Shown piece after piece: positions 52,154-61,581 of a DNA stretch of 64,000 nt; positions within the stretch are counted from its first letter, which is position 1, and the number at the start of each line of letters is the position of its first letter. The stretch is from Clostridium ihumii AP5 (GTDB lineage: Bacteria > Bacillota > Clostridia > Clostridiales > Clostridiaceae), in contig NZ_CCAT010000043.1 in the NCBI RefSeq assembly GCF_000612845.1, positions 186,001 to 250,000 of the forward strand, read 5' to 3'. The position numbers and the translations under genes were made by a program. The notes beneath the pieces are model-generated. The model saw only the letters and a program-made list of their open reading frames with translations, did no database searches and was not told the DNA's origin.

Positions 52154-53083
52154 ATGAAGATGTTAGAAATAAAAAAGATATATAAAGACTATGGAAATCA
52201 TATTGCAGTAGATGGAGTTGACTTAGATATTGTAGAAGGTGAGATTTTTGGATTATTAGGTCCTAATGGTGCTGGAAAAAGCACTTTAATCGGAATAATA
52301 TGTGGACTTATAAAAAAGAATTCTGGTGAAGTAATTTATGAAGAAACCACATCAAAAATTAGAAAATGGAAAGAAAATATAGGTATAGTTCCCCAAGATT
52401 TTGCATTATATTGGGATTTAACTGTTGAAGAAAATATAAGTTTCTTTTGTTCATTATATGGATTTAAAGGTGAGGAATTAAAAAAAAGGACTTTAAAAAC
52501 TTTAGAGTTTGTAGAACTTTATGATATGAAAAATAGAAAGGCATCAGAACTTTCAGGTGGTATGAAAAGAAGGTTAAATATTGGATGTGCCATTGCTCAT
52601 TCACCTAAACTTATTATAATGGATGAACCTACAGTAGGCATTGATCCACAATCAAGAAATCATATTTTAAAATCTATATTAAAACTTAAAAGAGAAGGAG
52701 CTACCATCATATATACATCACATTATATGCAAGAAGTTGATGATATTTGTGATCAAATTGCAATAATGGATAATGGAAAAATTATAGCAAAGGGAACTAG
52801 TGAAGAGCTAAAAAATCTTATAGGTGATAAAAGAATATTTAATATTGCAGTATCAAAAAAAATTGATAAATTAGAAGATAAACTTTTAGAGATAACTGGT
52901 GTTGAAAAAGTGTTATTTAGTGAAAATAGTTATAAAATTTCTACACTTAAAAGTAGTAATTTAATAGTAGATTTAGTTAGTAAAATAACTAGTAATGGTG
53001 GCGATATTCAAAATATATTAAATGAAGATCCAAATTTAGAAACAGTATTTTTGGGACTAACAGGAAAAAAATTAAGAGAATAG
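52154..53083 (+). CDS. ABC transporter ATP-binding protein (LnrL-like)
   Basis: This 309-residue ATPase has Walker A GLLGPNGAGKSTLIG, signature LSGGMKRRLNIGC, Walker B LIIMDEPTVGIDPQ and switch TSHYMQEVDD. The C-terminal 90 residues are the accessory region of drug exporters. It powers the two permeases encoded next. A weak hairpin (about 52077-52118) precedes it, so transcription may be tuned there. GGAGGT lies upstream. Confidence 0.93.
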   Translation: MKMLEIKKIYKDYGNHIAVDGVDLDIVEGEIFGLLGPNGAGKSTLIGIICGLIKKNSGEVIYEETTSKIRKWKENIGIVPQDFALYWDLTVEENISFFCSLYGFKGEELKKRTLKTLEFVELYDMKNRKASELSGGMKRRLNIGCAIAHSPKLIIMDEPTVGIDPQSRNHILKSILKLKREGATIIYTSHYMQEVDDICDQIAIMDNGKIIAKGTSEELKNLIGDKRIFNIAVSKKIDKLEDKLLEITGVEKVLFSENSYKISTLKSSNLIVDLVSKITSNGGDIQNILNEDPNLETVFLGLTGKKLRE

Positions 53084-53094
53084 GAGGTATGTAT

Positions 53095-54243
53095 ATGTTT
53101 TTATCCATGATAAAAAAGGAATTTAAACATTTCTTTAGATCAAAAAGTGATGTCATAATGATGTTTGTATTTCCTATTGTCTTAATAACCGCTTTAAGTA
53201 TGGGATTAAAAAACATGATGACAAGTCAAAATGTTTTTGGTACTAAGGATAATCCTTCCATGGTATATTATACAATGGATAATAATTCAAAATATAAAGA
53301 TGGATTTATAAACTTTAAAAATATTTTAGAAGATGATGTAAATATTAAATTTAAAGAAGTTAAATCACAATCAAGTGTTATGGATGATATAGATAAAAAT
53401 GAAGCTATTTTACATGTAAATATAGAAAAAGATGGATTTAGCATCTATACTTCTAAAAATGGTGAAAAAACTAAAAGTAAAGTATTTAGAAGCATATTTG
53501 AAAATATGTTAAATGAATACGCTGTTTATGAAACCATAGGAGAATTTAATCCTAAGGCTTTTGAGAATTTAGTGAAAAATAAATATGATGAGTATATAGA
53601 ATTAGATAAAAGAAATTCATCTAGAGAAGTTACCTCATCTGAATATTATACTTTTGCAGAGTTAGCCTTAATTATATTATTTGTATCTCAAGTTGTTGGG
53701 GAAAGCGTTTATAAAGAAAATAAATTAGGAACTATGAATAGAATACAATTATCTAAAGTTAAAGAAAGCTCTATAATTGTAGCCAAAGTAATGTTTGGAG
53801 TTTTTATATCAATTTTGCAAACAATATTGGTATATTTCTATTCATCAATAGTTTTAAAAGTTAATTGGGGCGATAACACCTTGAAATTTATCTTATTATT
53901 TATATGTTTAGGATTACTTTCATCTATTATAGGCGCAATTATGGGACTAGTTGTAAAGAGAGATAATGGTGTTGCAGGAATGGCAAATATAATTATATTT
54001 ATTTTGTGTTTATTAGGTGGATGTTATATGCCATTAATTGTTATTACAGCAATTCCAGTAATAAATAAAGTTATGTATTTAAGTCCAATTTATTGGATAA
54101 ATGTGTCTACAAGTACTATGGTTTGTAATGTACAGTCCAATGCATATATTATTGCACTTATTGAAATTGTATTTTTATCATTATTTTTGTTATTAGTATA
54201 TAAATTAATCCTTAGAAAAAAGGAGGCACTTTTAAATGATTAG
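53095..54243 (+). CDS. ABC-2 permease (LnrM-like)
   Basis: This 382-residue permease has one N-terminal helix (VIMMFVFPIVLITALSMGLK), an external domain of about 160 residues, and five C-terminal helices, the YhgE/Pip-like ABC-2 plan seen in LnrM and LnrN. The second-half motif ESVYKENKLGTMNRIQLSKV is the coupling segment. ATG 53095 is preferred since GGAGG is seven bases upstream; ATG 53089 is too close. It overlaps the next permease by eight bases. Confidence 0.88.
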   Translation: MFLSMIKKEFKHFFRSKSDVIMMFVFPIVLITALSMGLKNMMTSQNVFGTKDNPSMVYYTMDNNSKYKDGFINFKNILEDDVNIKFKEVKSQSSVMDDIDKNEAILHVNIEKDGFSIYTSKNGEKTKSKVFRSIFENMLNEYAVYETIGEFNPKAFENLVKNKYDEYIELDKRNSSREVTSSEYYTFAELALIILFVSQVVGESVYKENKLGTMNRIQLSKVKESSIIVAKVMFGVFISILQTILVYFYSSIVLKVNWGDNTLKFILLFICLGLLSSIIGAIMGLVVKRDNGVAGMANIIIFILCLLGGCYMPLIVITAIPVINKVMYLSPIYWINVSTSTMVCNVQSNAYIIALIEIVFLSLFLLLVYKLILRKKEALLND

Positions 54244-55357
54244 TATAATGAAAAATACATTCAGAATATTTTATAAAAGAAAAGGTTTTATTATTACTTC
54301 ACTAATATTACCATTAATATTAGTTATTTCAATATCACAGTTAAATATTGCCTCTTCTCAATACAAAATTGGATTTATAAATAATGATAAAGGTAAAATA
54401 GGTAGTGTTATTGAAGAAAAACTAAATAATACAGATGTTATAAAAGTTATACCATTAGAAAATGATGAAAATTACAAGAGTGATTTAATATTTCATAAAT
54501 TTGAAATGATAGTTACAATAGATGAAAATTTTACTGAAGACATTTTAAATGGTAATCTTAATAAAATAAATATTAAATCTATAGCTCAAAGTGATATGGA
54601 ACCAACTATTGAAAAAATAATTAATAATGAAGTTAAAAGCATTTATACTATATGTAATAATATTGAAGTAAATAAAGTTGGGCTGGAAAAAGTATTAGAT
54701 AAATTCTCAATGTCACAACCTAAGTATGAAGTGCAAAGTATAGAAAGTAAAAAAGCTAGCATATTAGATTCTTTAGGTACTATTTTTTATATAATATTTA
54801 TAGTGGCCGGATTAAGTTGTTCATTTTTGTTGGAAGATGAGTTAGGAGGAACAAAAGATAGAATATTAATGGGAAAAATTAATGAAAAGCAGTATTATGG
54901 AGGATTAACATTTTTATTCTTTATTATTACTTCAATGCCAGCTATAGAATATTTTTTAATATGTACATTATTAAATTACAAATTTGGATTTGAAAATAGA
55001 ATTATTTTACTATTACTTGTATTACTATTTTCATTATTTGCTGTAGTATTTAGTGTATTGCTTGCTTCTTTAATTAAAAAGAAAACTGTGTTAACCTTAG
55101 TCAATTCATGCCTTATGATACCAATATTCATGTTAAGTGGATGTTTTTGGCCTTTTGAAATGATGAGTGAAAATGTACAAAAAATAGGTTCAATACTGCC
55201 ACCAAGGTGGATAGTTCTTGCTATAGAAAAATTACAAGCAGGAGAAAATTTAAAAGGAATATTACCTATAATAATTGCGTTTCTATTATTAATAACACTT
55301 TTATTCTTATTAAGTGTCTTTTTTACTAGAAATAAAATAATTTTAGATAAAGAATAG
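54236..55357 (+). CDS. ABC-2 permease (LnrN-like)
   Basis: This 373-residue permease is related to the preceding one, with the same topology: an N-terminal helix (GFIITSLILPLILVISISQL), an external region to about residue 180, then helices including LGTIFYIIFIVAGLSCSFLL and VNSCLMIPIFMLSGCFWPFE. Its start lies inside the preceding gene, with GGAGG before it, so the two permeases are translationally coupled and probably form a heterodimer. A terminator follows. Confidence 0.88.
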   Translation: MISIMKNTFRIFYKRKGFIITSLILPLILVISISQLNIASSQYKIGFINNDKGKIGSVIEEKLNNTDVIKVIPLENDENYKSDLIFHKFEMIVTIDENFTEDILNGNLNKINIKSIAQSDMEPTIEKIINNEVKSIYTICNNIEVNKVGLEKVLDKFSMSQPKYEVQSIESKKASILDSLGTIFYIIFIVAGLSCSFLLEDELGGTKDRILMGKINEKQYYGGLTFLFFIITSMPAIEYFLICTLLNYKFGFENRIILLLLVLLFSLFAVVFSVLLASLIKKKTVLTLVNSCLMIPIFMLSGCFWPFEMMSENVQKIGSILPPRWIVLAIEKLQAGENLKGILPIIIAFLLLITLLFLLSVFFTRNKIILDKE

Positions 55358-55364
55358 TTACTTT

Positions 55365-55393
55365 AAGCACCTAAATTTTTAGGTGCTTTTATT
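55365..55393 (+). terminator. Terminator of the LnrJKLMN-like operon
   Basis: AAGCACCTAAA (55365-55375) pairs with TTTAGGTGCTT (55378-55388), followed by TTATT. Confidence 0.75.
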
Positions 55394-55491
55394 ATGTAAC
55401 TTATGTTACAGAATAAAATATTTAAATAAGGTATATTATAAATATAAAAATTACACAAAGAGTTTTAATTGTATTTAAAGGAAGTGACGTT

Positions 55492-55815
55492 ATGGAAAAT
55501 ATAAATATAAATAATATAGAAAAAAGTAAAGAAATTTTATGTGAAAATGACAAATTTAAAAGTATATATTTCAAATTTGATGAAGGCAAAGGACTACCTA
55601 ATCATGTACACAATGGTTTTGCTACAATCCAAGTAGTTAAGGGAACTATAGCTATTAGTTTTAAGGATGGAAATAAGTTTGAATTAATAGAAGGTGATTT
55701 TTTACCTTTTGATGCAACAATAGAACATAATGTAATAGCTAAGGAAACTAGTAAAGTAATAGTTACAATTTCAAAATCTACCCAATTACATAATATAAAA
55801 ACATTTAAAAAATAA
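55492..55815 (+). CDS. Small cupin-domain protein
   Basis: This 107-residue protein is a single cupin barrel: GKGLPNHVHNGFATIQVVKG for motif 1 and FELIEGDFLPFDATIEHNVI for motif 2. The metal-binding positions hold His-X-His and a late histidine, so metal binding is likely. Partners and substrate are unknown. GGAAGTGAC precedes the ATG. It sits between the ABC operon and a repeat element. Confidence 0.83.
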   Translation: MENININNIEKSKEILCENDKFKSIYFKFDEGKGLPNHVHNGFATIQVVKGTIAISFKDGNKFELIEGDFLPFDATIEHNVIAKETSKVIVTISKSTQLHNIKTFKK

Positions 55816-55842
55816 TATTGAACAAATTAATACTCACTGAAC

Positions 55843-55988
55843 TATAGAAATACAATTTTAAACTTTAAGTTATTCATGTTTCAGTTGAGAATTTTAATGC
55901 TAACTATTAATCTATATTTTTAAAATTGTAATATCTCTAGTATCATTTGAGAAAAAGATTACTTTGAATTTGAACTTGGAACCCTATA
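55843..55988 (-). repeat. Internally deleted dispersed repeat (copy G, 146 bp)
   Basis: The left end TATAGAAATACAATTT and TTTAAGTTATTCATG-TTCAGTTGAGA match the start of copy C; the right end TTTGAACTTGGAACCCTATA matches its end. About 200 bp of interior are missing. Confidence 0.6.
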
Positions 55989-56104
55989 AAATACATTGAT
56001 TCAGTTAGTATTTTTAATAATTACTTTGTATAAATGGATTTTATTAGAATTTTACATAGTGTTACATATAATAATAAATAATACTGTTATATGGAGAAGA
56101 TAAA

Positions 56105-57856
56105 ATGAATTCTAATAAAAAGTTATATCCAGCTTTAATTAATAAAAGGAATGGAAAGTTATATGGATACATTAATGTGAAAGGTGAATGGATTATAAAA
56201 CCTAAGTACAATAATGCATATAATTTCACGGATAAAAATATAGCTATAGTTGAGAAAAATAATAAATACGGATTAATTGATAATACAGGAAAATATATTA
56301 TCTATCCTAAATTTGATAGTATATCTAATTTTAAAGAAAACAGAGCTGTATTTAATTTAGATAATTTTATGGGTGTAATTGATGAAAAAGGGAAAATTAT
56401 AAATGAAAGTAAATATCAATTTATAAGTGACTATAATGAAGGTAGGGCTATTGTTGGAACTTCATCAGAAGGTGGATTTTATAGTTATGGTTATATTGAT
56501 TTAAATGGTAATGAAATTATAAAACCTAAATATCAATCTGCAAGTCAATTTAATGAGGGTTTTTCAATAGTTAAGATAAATGATAATGAGTATGCATTGA
56601 TTAATCTTAATGGTGAAATAGAAAGTACTTATAAATATAACACTGTGTTTGGATATGGAAATGGATTAATGGTGTTTTCAAAAGATTTACAAGGAACGTA
56701 TGGATATGTAGATAAAAAAGGTAATGTAGTTATACAACCATTATATGAAGTAGCAGAAGGTTTTAAAGATAATGTAGCTATAGTTAGTGAGGGTAATGAT
56801 TTTAACGGACCTTATGGATTAATTGATTTAAAAGGTGAGTATATATTAAAACCTATATATGATGATATAAAAATGTTAGGTGAAGAAATGATAGCACTAG
56901 GAAAATCTATTGGTGAAGATAAGTTTGTAAATAGAAAGATATATGCTATAGGAACTACTAAGGGCAAAATTCTAACTGATTTTATTTATTTACAAGTTGG
57001 AGAATATAAAGATAATATTTCCTATGCTTCAGATGAAGAATATACATTTTTCATAGATAAGTCTGGAAAAATAGTTAAAAATCTTCCCATTGTTAAAGGT
57101 AGCGGACAACTTTATATAGAAAATAATATAATTTATTCATATATAGATTATGAGCCATATTATTTATATAAATCAGGTAAAATAATGTATAAGCCTAGCG
57201 AAATTATTAAATTAAATAATAAGTATTTTGTGATTAATATGAAATATAAACCTAATATAAATTATTTGATTTATTATCCTAAAGTAGAAGGTGTAAAAAG
57301 TAAAAAGGTAGAAAGAAGTATAAATTCTAAATTAAAAGAAATGTCTTATTTCAAGCCTTATGGTGAATCAGATGATAATAATCAGAGTACTGTAATAACT
57401 AAAAATGATATATTAAATTATGACTATTATGGAGATTTTAGTGTTAAGTTTTTTAAAAAGGATTTACTAATTTTAGATATAACAGGATATTATTATCCAA
57501 TAGGGGCTGCACATGGAATGCCATCAAGAAAGACACCAAGTATAAATCTAGTTACAGGTAAGTTTTATACAATAGGTGATTTATTTATGGGTGGTGTGTA
57601 TTGGCTTGGAGAGATAAATAAAATTATTGAAAAAATAATAGCCACAGATAAAGATTATGATTATGTGTTTAAAGAAGATTTCAAAGGAATAAAATTTGAT
57701 CAAGATTTTTATATAGATCAAGATAACTTATATATTTATTTTTCACCATATGAAATTGGACCATATTCTGCTGGCTTTATTACTTTTAAAATACCATTTT
57801 CAGAAATTCAAAGAATGATAAATAAAAATGGTGAATTTTATAAATCATTTAACTAA
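56105..57856 (+). CDS. WG-repeat protein with C-terminal DUF3298-like domain
   Basis: This 583-residue protein has about seven WG-type repeats between residues 15 and 330. Examples are LYGYINVKGEWIIKPKYNNA, KYGLIDNTGKYIIYPKFDSI and YGYVDKKGNVVIQPLYEVAE. The C-terminal 200 residues, with PSINLVTGKFYTIGDLFMGG and YSAGFITFKIPFSEIQRMI, resemble DUF3298/RsiV-type domains. Unusually there is no signal peptide or membrane helix at either end, so it appears cytoplasmic. ATGGAGAAG precedes the start. Function unknown. Confidence 0.85.
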   Translation: MNSNKKLYPALINKRNGKLYGYINVKGEWIIKPKYNNAYNFTDKNIAIVEKNNKYGLIDNTGKYIIYPKFDSISNFKENRAVFNLDNFMGVIDEKGKIINESKYQFISDYNEGRAIVGTSSEGGFYSYGYIDLNGNEIIKPKYQSASQFNEGFSIVKINDNEYALINLNGEIESTYKYNTVFGYGNGLMVFSKDLQGTYGYVDKKGNVVIQPLYEVAEGFKDNVAIVSEGNDFNGPYGLIDLKGEYILKPIYDDIKMLGEEMIALGKSIGEDKFVNRKIYAIGTTKGKILTDFIYLQVGEYKDNISYASDEEYTFFIDKSGKIVKNLPIVKGSGQLYIENNIIYSYIDYEPYYLYKSGKIMYKPSEIIKLNNKYFVINMKYKPNINYLIYYPKVEGVKSKKVERSINSKLKEMSYFKPYGESDDNNQSTVITKNDILNYDYYGDFSVKFFKKDLLILDITGYYYPIGAAHGMPSRKTPSINLVTGKFYTIGDLFMGGVYWLGEINKIIEKIIATDKDYDYVFKEDFKGIKFDQDFYIDQDNLYIYFSPYEIGPYSAGFITFKIPFSEIQRMINKNGEFYKSFN

Positions 57857-57949
57857 ATTGTAGAGGGTCTCAAGTCCTATATTGTTTGACACAAAATAAT
57901 TTTGAGTATAGAATTGATTTCATAAAATAACTTACTAAGGAGAAAAAGT

Positions 57950-58588
57950 ATGAGAAACTTGGATTTAATTTATAATCGTAAAAGTATAAGACAATTTAAA
58001 AATGATGCAGTACCAAAAGAAGATATTATTGAATTAATAAAAGCTGGTACTAGTGCACCATCACCTAAGCACCAACAGAACTGGCATTTTGTTATACTTC
58101 AAAATAAAGATATTATAAATAAAATGGCTGATATAGTTACTAGAAGTCATGAAAATATAGGTAAGCTTGCAAAAAATGAAAAAGATTTAAAAAAACATAT
58201 GAGTGTAATTAATTATTATACATGTTTTAAAGATGCTCCAGTAGTAATTTTAGTTTATTCATGTGAATATAAAATGATAGAGTATAAGATATTAAAAGAA
58301 AATAATGCACCAAAAGAAATTCTTGATGTATTAGTATCTCCACAATCTGCTGCTCAAGGAATAGGAGCTGCAGTTCAAAATATTTTATTAGCTGCAACAG
58401 AAATGGGATATGGCACATGCTATATGACAGGTCCTACACATGCTAAAAAAGAAATTGAAAATCTTATAGGTTTTGAAAAAGATGGATATCAGTTAATGTC
58501 TATGATTTCATTAGGTGTACCTGAGGAAAATACACCTCCAAAGCCACCAAGAAAACCATTGGAAGATGTTTTAACATTTATTGAATAA
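57950..58588 (+). CDS. Nitroreductase-family flavoprotein
   Basis: This 212-residue nitroreductase begins with RKSIRQFKNDAVPKEDIIEL, contains FMN-binding AGTSAPSPKHQQNWHFVILQ (about 31-50), and ends with ISLGVPEENTPPKPPRKPLE. It should reduce a small substrate with NAD(P)H. The residues AAQGIGAAVQNILLAATEMG fit the dimer helix. AAGGAG lies upstream of the ATG and a terminator follows. Confidence 0.92.
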   Translation: MRNLDLIYNRKSIRQFKNDAVPKEDIIELIKAGTSAPSPKHQQNWHFVILQNKDIINKMADIVTRSHENIGKLAKNEKDLKKHMSVINYYTCFKDAPVVILVYSCEYKMIEYKILKENNAPKEILDVLVSPQSAAQGIGAAVQNILLAATEMGYGTCYMTGPTHAKKEIENLIGFEKDGYQLMSMISLGVPEENTPPKPPRKPLEDVLTFIE

Positions 58589-58593
58589 AATAG

Positions 58594-58640
58594 AAATCCC
58601 TTATCTATAAAGTTTATACTTAAAGATAGGGGATTTTTTT
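58594..58640 (+). terminator. Terminator of the nitroreductase gene
   Basis: AAATCCC-TTATCT (58594-58606) pairs with AGATAGGGGATTT (from 58624), with one internal mismatch, followed by a T run. Confidence 0.7.
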
Positions 58641-58760
58641 ATTAGAACCTTACAACATTGTAATGTTGTTGAAATATTAATCGATGTATATTCTTTTTAG
58701 ATAAAAGTAAACTATTCTTACGAAATATATAATGTTTTTATAAAAATCGGAGGAATAAAC

Positions 58761-59507
58761 ATGGAAATATTAAAAATTAACAATCTTAATAAAACTTATA
58801 CTGGAAAGGTTTCATATAAAGCATTAAAAGATATAAATTTATCTATACAAGAAGGTGATTTTGTAGCTGTTATGGGACCTAGTGGAAGTGGTAAATCTAC
58901 TTTGCTAAATATAATTTCAACAATAGACATGCCAACAAGTGGAGAAGTTATTATAAATTCAAAAAATCCACATGAATTAAAAGGTCAAGCTTTATCAAAT
59001 TTTAGAAGAAATGAATTGGGATTTGTATTTCAAAATTTTAATTTGCTTGATACATTAACTATCGGAGAAAATATAGTTTTGCCACTAACATTAGAAGGAA
59101 TATCTATAAGTGAAATGGATAAAAGACTTGAAAAAATAGCTAAAGATTTAAGTATTGAAAATATATTAAATAAAAGAACTTTTGAAATTTCAGGCGGACA
59201 GGCACAAAGAGCTGCAGTTGCTAGAGCAGTAATTAATAACCCATCAATATTACTTGCAGATGAACCAACTGGAAACTTAGATTCAAAAGCTACTAATGAT
59301 GTTATGAAAATATTTGAGCATTTAAATACAAATAACAATGTAACTACACTGATGGTAACACATGAACCATATACAGCAAGTTTTTGTAAAAAAGTTGTAT
59401 TTATAAAAGATGGGGAAATATATAAAGAAATACATAAAAGTAGTTCTAATGAAGAGTTTTATGAGGAAATATTGAAAGTAGTAGCTCACATTGGAGGTGC
59501 CAGATAG
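58761..59507 (+). CDS. BceA-like ABC transporter ATP-binding protein
   Basis: This 248-residue ATPase of the MacB/LolD/BceA class has Walker A GPSGSGKSTLLNIIST, the Q-loop FVFQNFNLLDTLTIGENIVL typical of BceA, signature ISGGQAQRAAVARAV, and Walker B LLADEPTGNLDSK. Paired with the FtsX-type permease that overlaps its stop by one base, it would resist cell-wall-active peptides. GGAGG precedes the ATG. No BceRS-type two-component genes are adjacent. Confidence 0.93.
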   Translation: MEILKINNLNKTYTGKVSYKALKDINLSIQEGDFVAVMGPSGSGKSTLLNIISTIDMPTSGEVIINSKNPHELKGQALSNFRRNELGFVFQNFNLLDTLTIGENIVLPLTLEGISISEMDKRLEKIAKDLSIENILNKRTFEISGGQAQRAAVARAVINNPSILLADEPTGNLDSKATNDVMKIFEHLNTNNNVTTLMVTHEPYTASFCKKVVFIKDGEIYKEIHKSSSNEEFYEEILKVVAHIGGAR

Positions 59508-61420
59508 TGAATTTTAAAAAATTTGCATATAATAGCGTTACAAGAAATTTCAAATCTTATTTAGGTTATTATTTTAGCTCCACTATATCTATAATGATGT
59601 TTTTTATTTTTGCTATGTCAATGTTTCATCCATCTGTTGCAAGTGTTGGAATACAATTTCATAGTTCACTTGGCATGGCTCTTACCTTTACAGAAACTAT
59701 AATTGCATTATTTTCTTTACTATTTATTGTTTACTCTTTGGGAACTTTTGTAAAAAGTAGATATACAGAGTTCGGAACACTTTTTATATTAGGTATGTCA
59801 CCAAAACAGTTTAAAAAATTTGTATTACTTGAAAATTTAATAATAGGATTTGCATCTATAGTTTCAGGCATTTTAATAGGATTTATATTTGCAAAACCAT
59901 TCTTAAAATTAATAAGTGATTTATTTCAGACAAAGTCAGATACATTATACTTTCCAAGTACTGCAATAATACTGACATTCATTGTATTTACATTATTATT
60001 TATAATAACAAGCCCAGTAACTATAATTCTAATAAAAAATAAAAATGTAATAGAATTATTAAAAGGTACTAAAAAGCCAAAATCAGAACCTAAGACGTCA
60101 ATATTTTTAGCTATAACAAGTGTGGTGTTACTATCTGGAAGTTATATGGTTGTCCTTTTTCAATTAGAAAATATGGAGTATTTAATGTTTATAGCTTTAA
60201 TGTTAGGAACTTATTTATTTTTTAGCCAGTTTTTTGTTTTAATATTAAAAATGATAAAAAGAAAAAGAAGTTTTTATCAAAATAAAATAAATGTATTATG
60301 GATAAGTAATTTAATATATAAAATTAAAGATAATTGCAGATTATTATTTTTAATAAGTATTTTGTTATCAGGTACCTTAGTATCTATAAGTGTTTTATCT
60401 TCACTTGGTGAAAAGCAATTAGAAGCATCTAAAAGTGGTTTTCCCTTTAATATATTTTATATGAGTACAGAAAATAATAAAATATCAGATTCACAAATGA
60501 AACTTATAGAAAACACATTAGATAAAAATAAGTATAATTTTAAAAAATATGAATATAAGTTTTTAAATACAAATGATAGGCAATATGTAATTAATAATTC
60601 TGAGTTTAATAAAATAGGAGCTGTACTTGGATATAAAAAGATTAGGTTAAATAGTGATGAAGCTGCATTAATACCAACAAAAAGTTCACCAAATTCTATA
60701 AAATCCCTTAATACAATTAATGAATTTAACATACAAGATGTGAATTTGCATGTTAAATTCATTGTAGAAGGTCCATTACTAGCTGAAGGATTTTATAATA
60801 ATATGCTAGTGGTTAGTGATGATATGTATAAAATATTAGAAACTAATAAATCCACTATTTCATGGACAGGATATGGATATAATTATAATGGTTGGGAAGA
60901 TAGTCTTGAAATGATTGATAATTTAAATAATGAAAGAAAAACAAATGCTGATAATGCATTTGGAGAAATGGGAAAATTTGATTATGAGTATTTTGCTACA
61001 TTAACAGATGTTTATCAAGTTGAACTTACATCAACAAAAACTATGTTATTTGTTGGGACATTTATAGGCATAATATTTTTCATAGGTAGTTGTAGTTTCT
61101 TATATTTTAGATTTTACACTGACTTAATTTTTGATAAAGAAAAATACAAAAATTTATCTAAAATTGGATTATCTTATACTGAGATGAAAAAAATCTTAAA
61201 CATAGAAATGAGCTCAATATTCTTTATTCCATTTATAATTGCTACATTAAATGCTGTGTTTGCAATATTGATTTTAAAGTCAATGAACGGAAGCTTAATT
61301 GGACTAAAAGGATTGCTAGTTCCTATAATATTTTTTGTAATATATTTTATATATTTTGTAATATTAAAATCAATTTATATAAAATCAATATCAAATGAAA
61401 TATTAAGCTATAAAAAATAA
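59507..61420 (+). CDS. BceB-like FtsX-type ABC permease
   Basis: This 637-residue permease has ten predicted helices and the BceB arrangement: an opening FKKFAYNSVTRNFKSYLGYY, four helices, a loop and pair of helices, an external domain of about 200 residues (about 310-510) and three to four C-terminal helices. The external domain is where BceB binds peptide antibiotics. The GTG start is fused to the ATPase stop. The usual partner kinase BceS is missing; an XRE-TPR regulator gene follows instead. Confidence 0.9.
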   Translation: MNFKKFAYNSVTRNFKSYLGYYFSSTISIMMFFIFAMSMFHPSVASVGIQFHSSLGMALTFTETIIALFSLLFIVYSLGTFVKSRYTEFGTLFILGMSPKQFKKFVLLENLIIGFASIVSGILIGFIFAKPFLKLISDLFQTKSDTLYFPSTAIILTFIVFTLLFIITSPVTIILIKNKNVIELLKGTKKPKSEPKTSIFLAITSVVLLSGSYMVVLFQLENMEYLMFIALMLGTYLFFSQFFVLILKMIKRKRSFYQNKINVLWISNLIYKIKDNCRLLFLISILLSGTLVSISVLSSLGEKQLEASKSGFPFNIFYMSTENNKISDSQMKLIENTLDKNKYNFKKYEYKFLNTNDRQYVINNSEFNKIGAVLGYKKIRLNSDEAALIPTKSSPNSIKSLNTINEFNIQDVNLHVKFIVEGPLLAEGFYNNMLVVSDDMYKILETNKSTISWTGYGYNYNGWEDSLEMIDNLNNERKTNADNAFGEMGKFDYEYFATLTDVYQVELTSTKTMLFVGTFIGIIFFIGSCSFLYFRFYTDLIFDKEKYKNLSKIGLSYTEMKKILNIEMSSIFFIPFIIATLNAVFAILILKSMNGSLIGLKGLLVPIIFFVIYFIYFVILKSIYIKSISNEILSYKK

Positions 61421-61439
61421 TAACTAAAATAAAAAAAAC

Positions 61440-61471
61440 ATATCAATAATTTTTTATTGATATATTTTTTT
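61440..61471 (+). terminator. Terminator of the BceAB-like pair
   Basis: A 10-bp stem (61440-61449 with 61454-61463) followed by a T run. Confidence 0.75.
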
Positions 61472-61581
61472 ATTTCTAACTCAACTAATGGTTGATGTTA
61501 TCTAAAAATATAAGTTATTGTTATAAAAAATTTTATACTATACAATTTAAATATAAGATAAATAAAAGGGGGCTTTTAAAA

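Noticed and set aside
57861-57881. TAGAGGGTCTCAAGTCCTATA resembling a repeat with nearly all its interior deleted.
   Set aside because: It is only 21 bp with several mismatches to both termini; chance similarity in AT-rich DNA is too likely.
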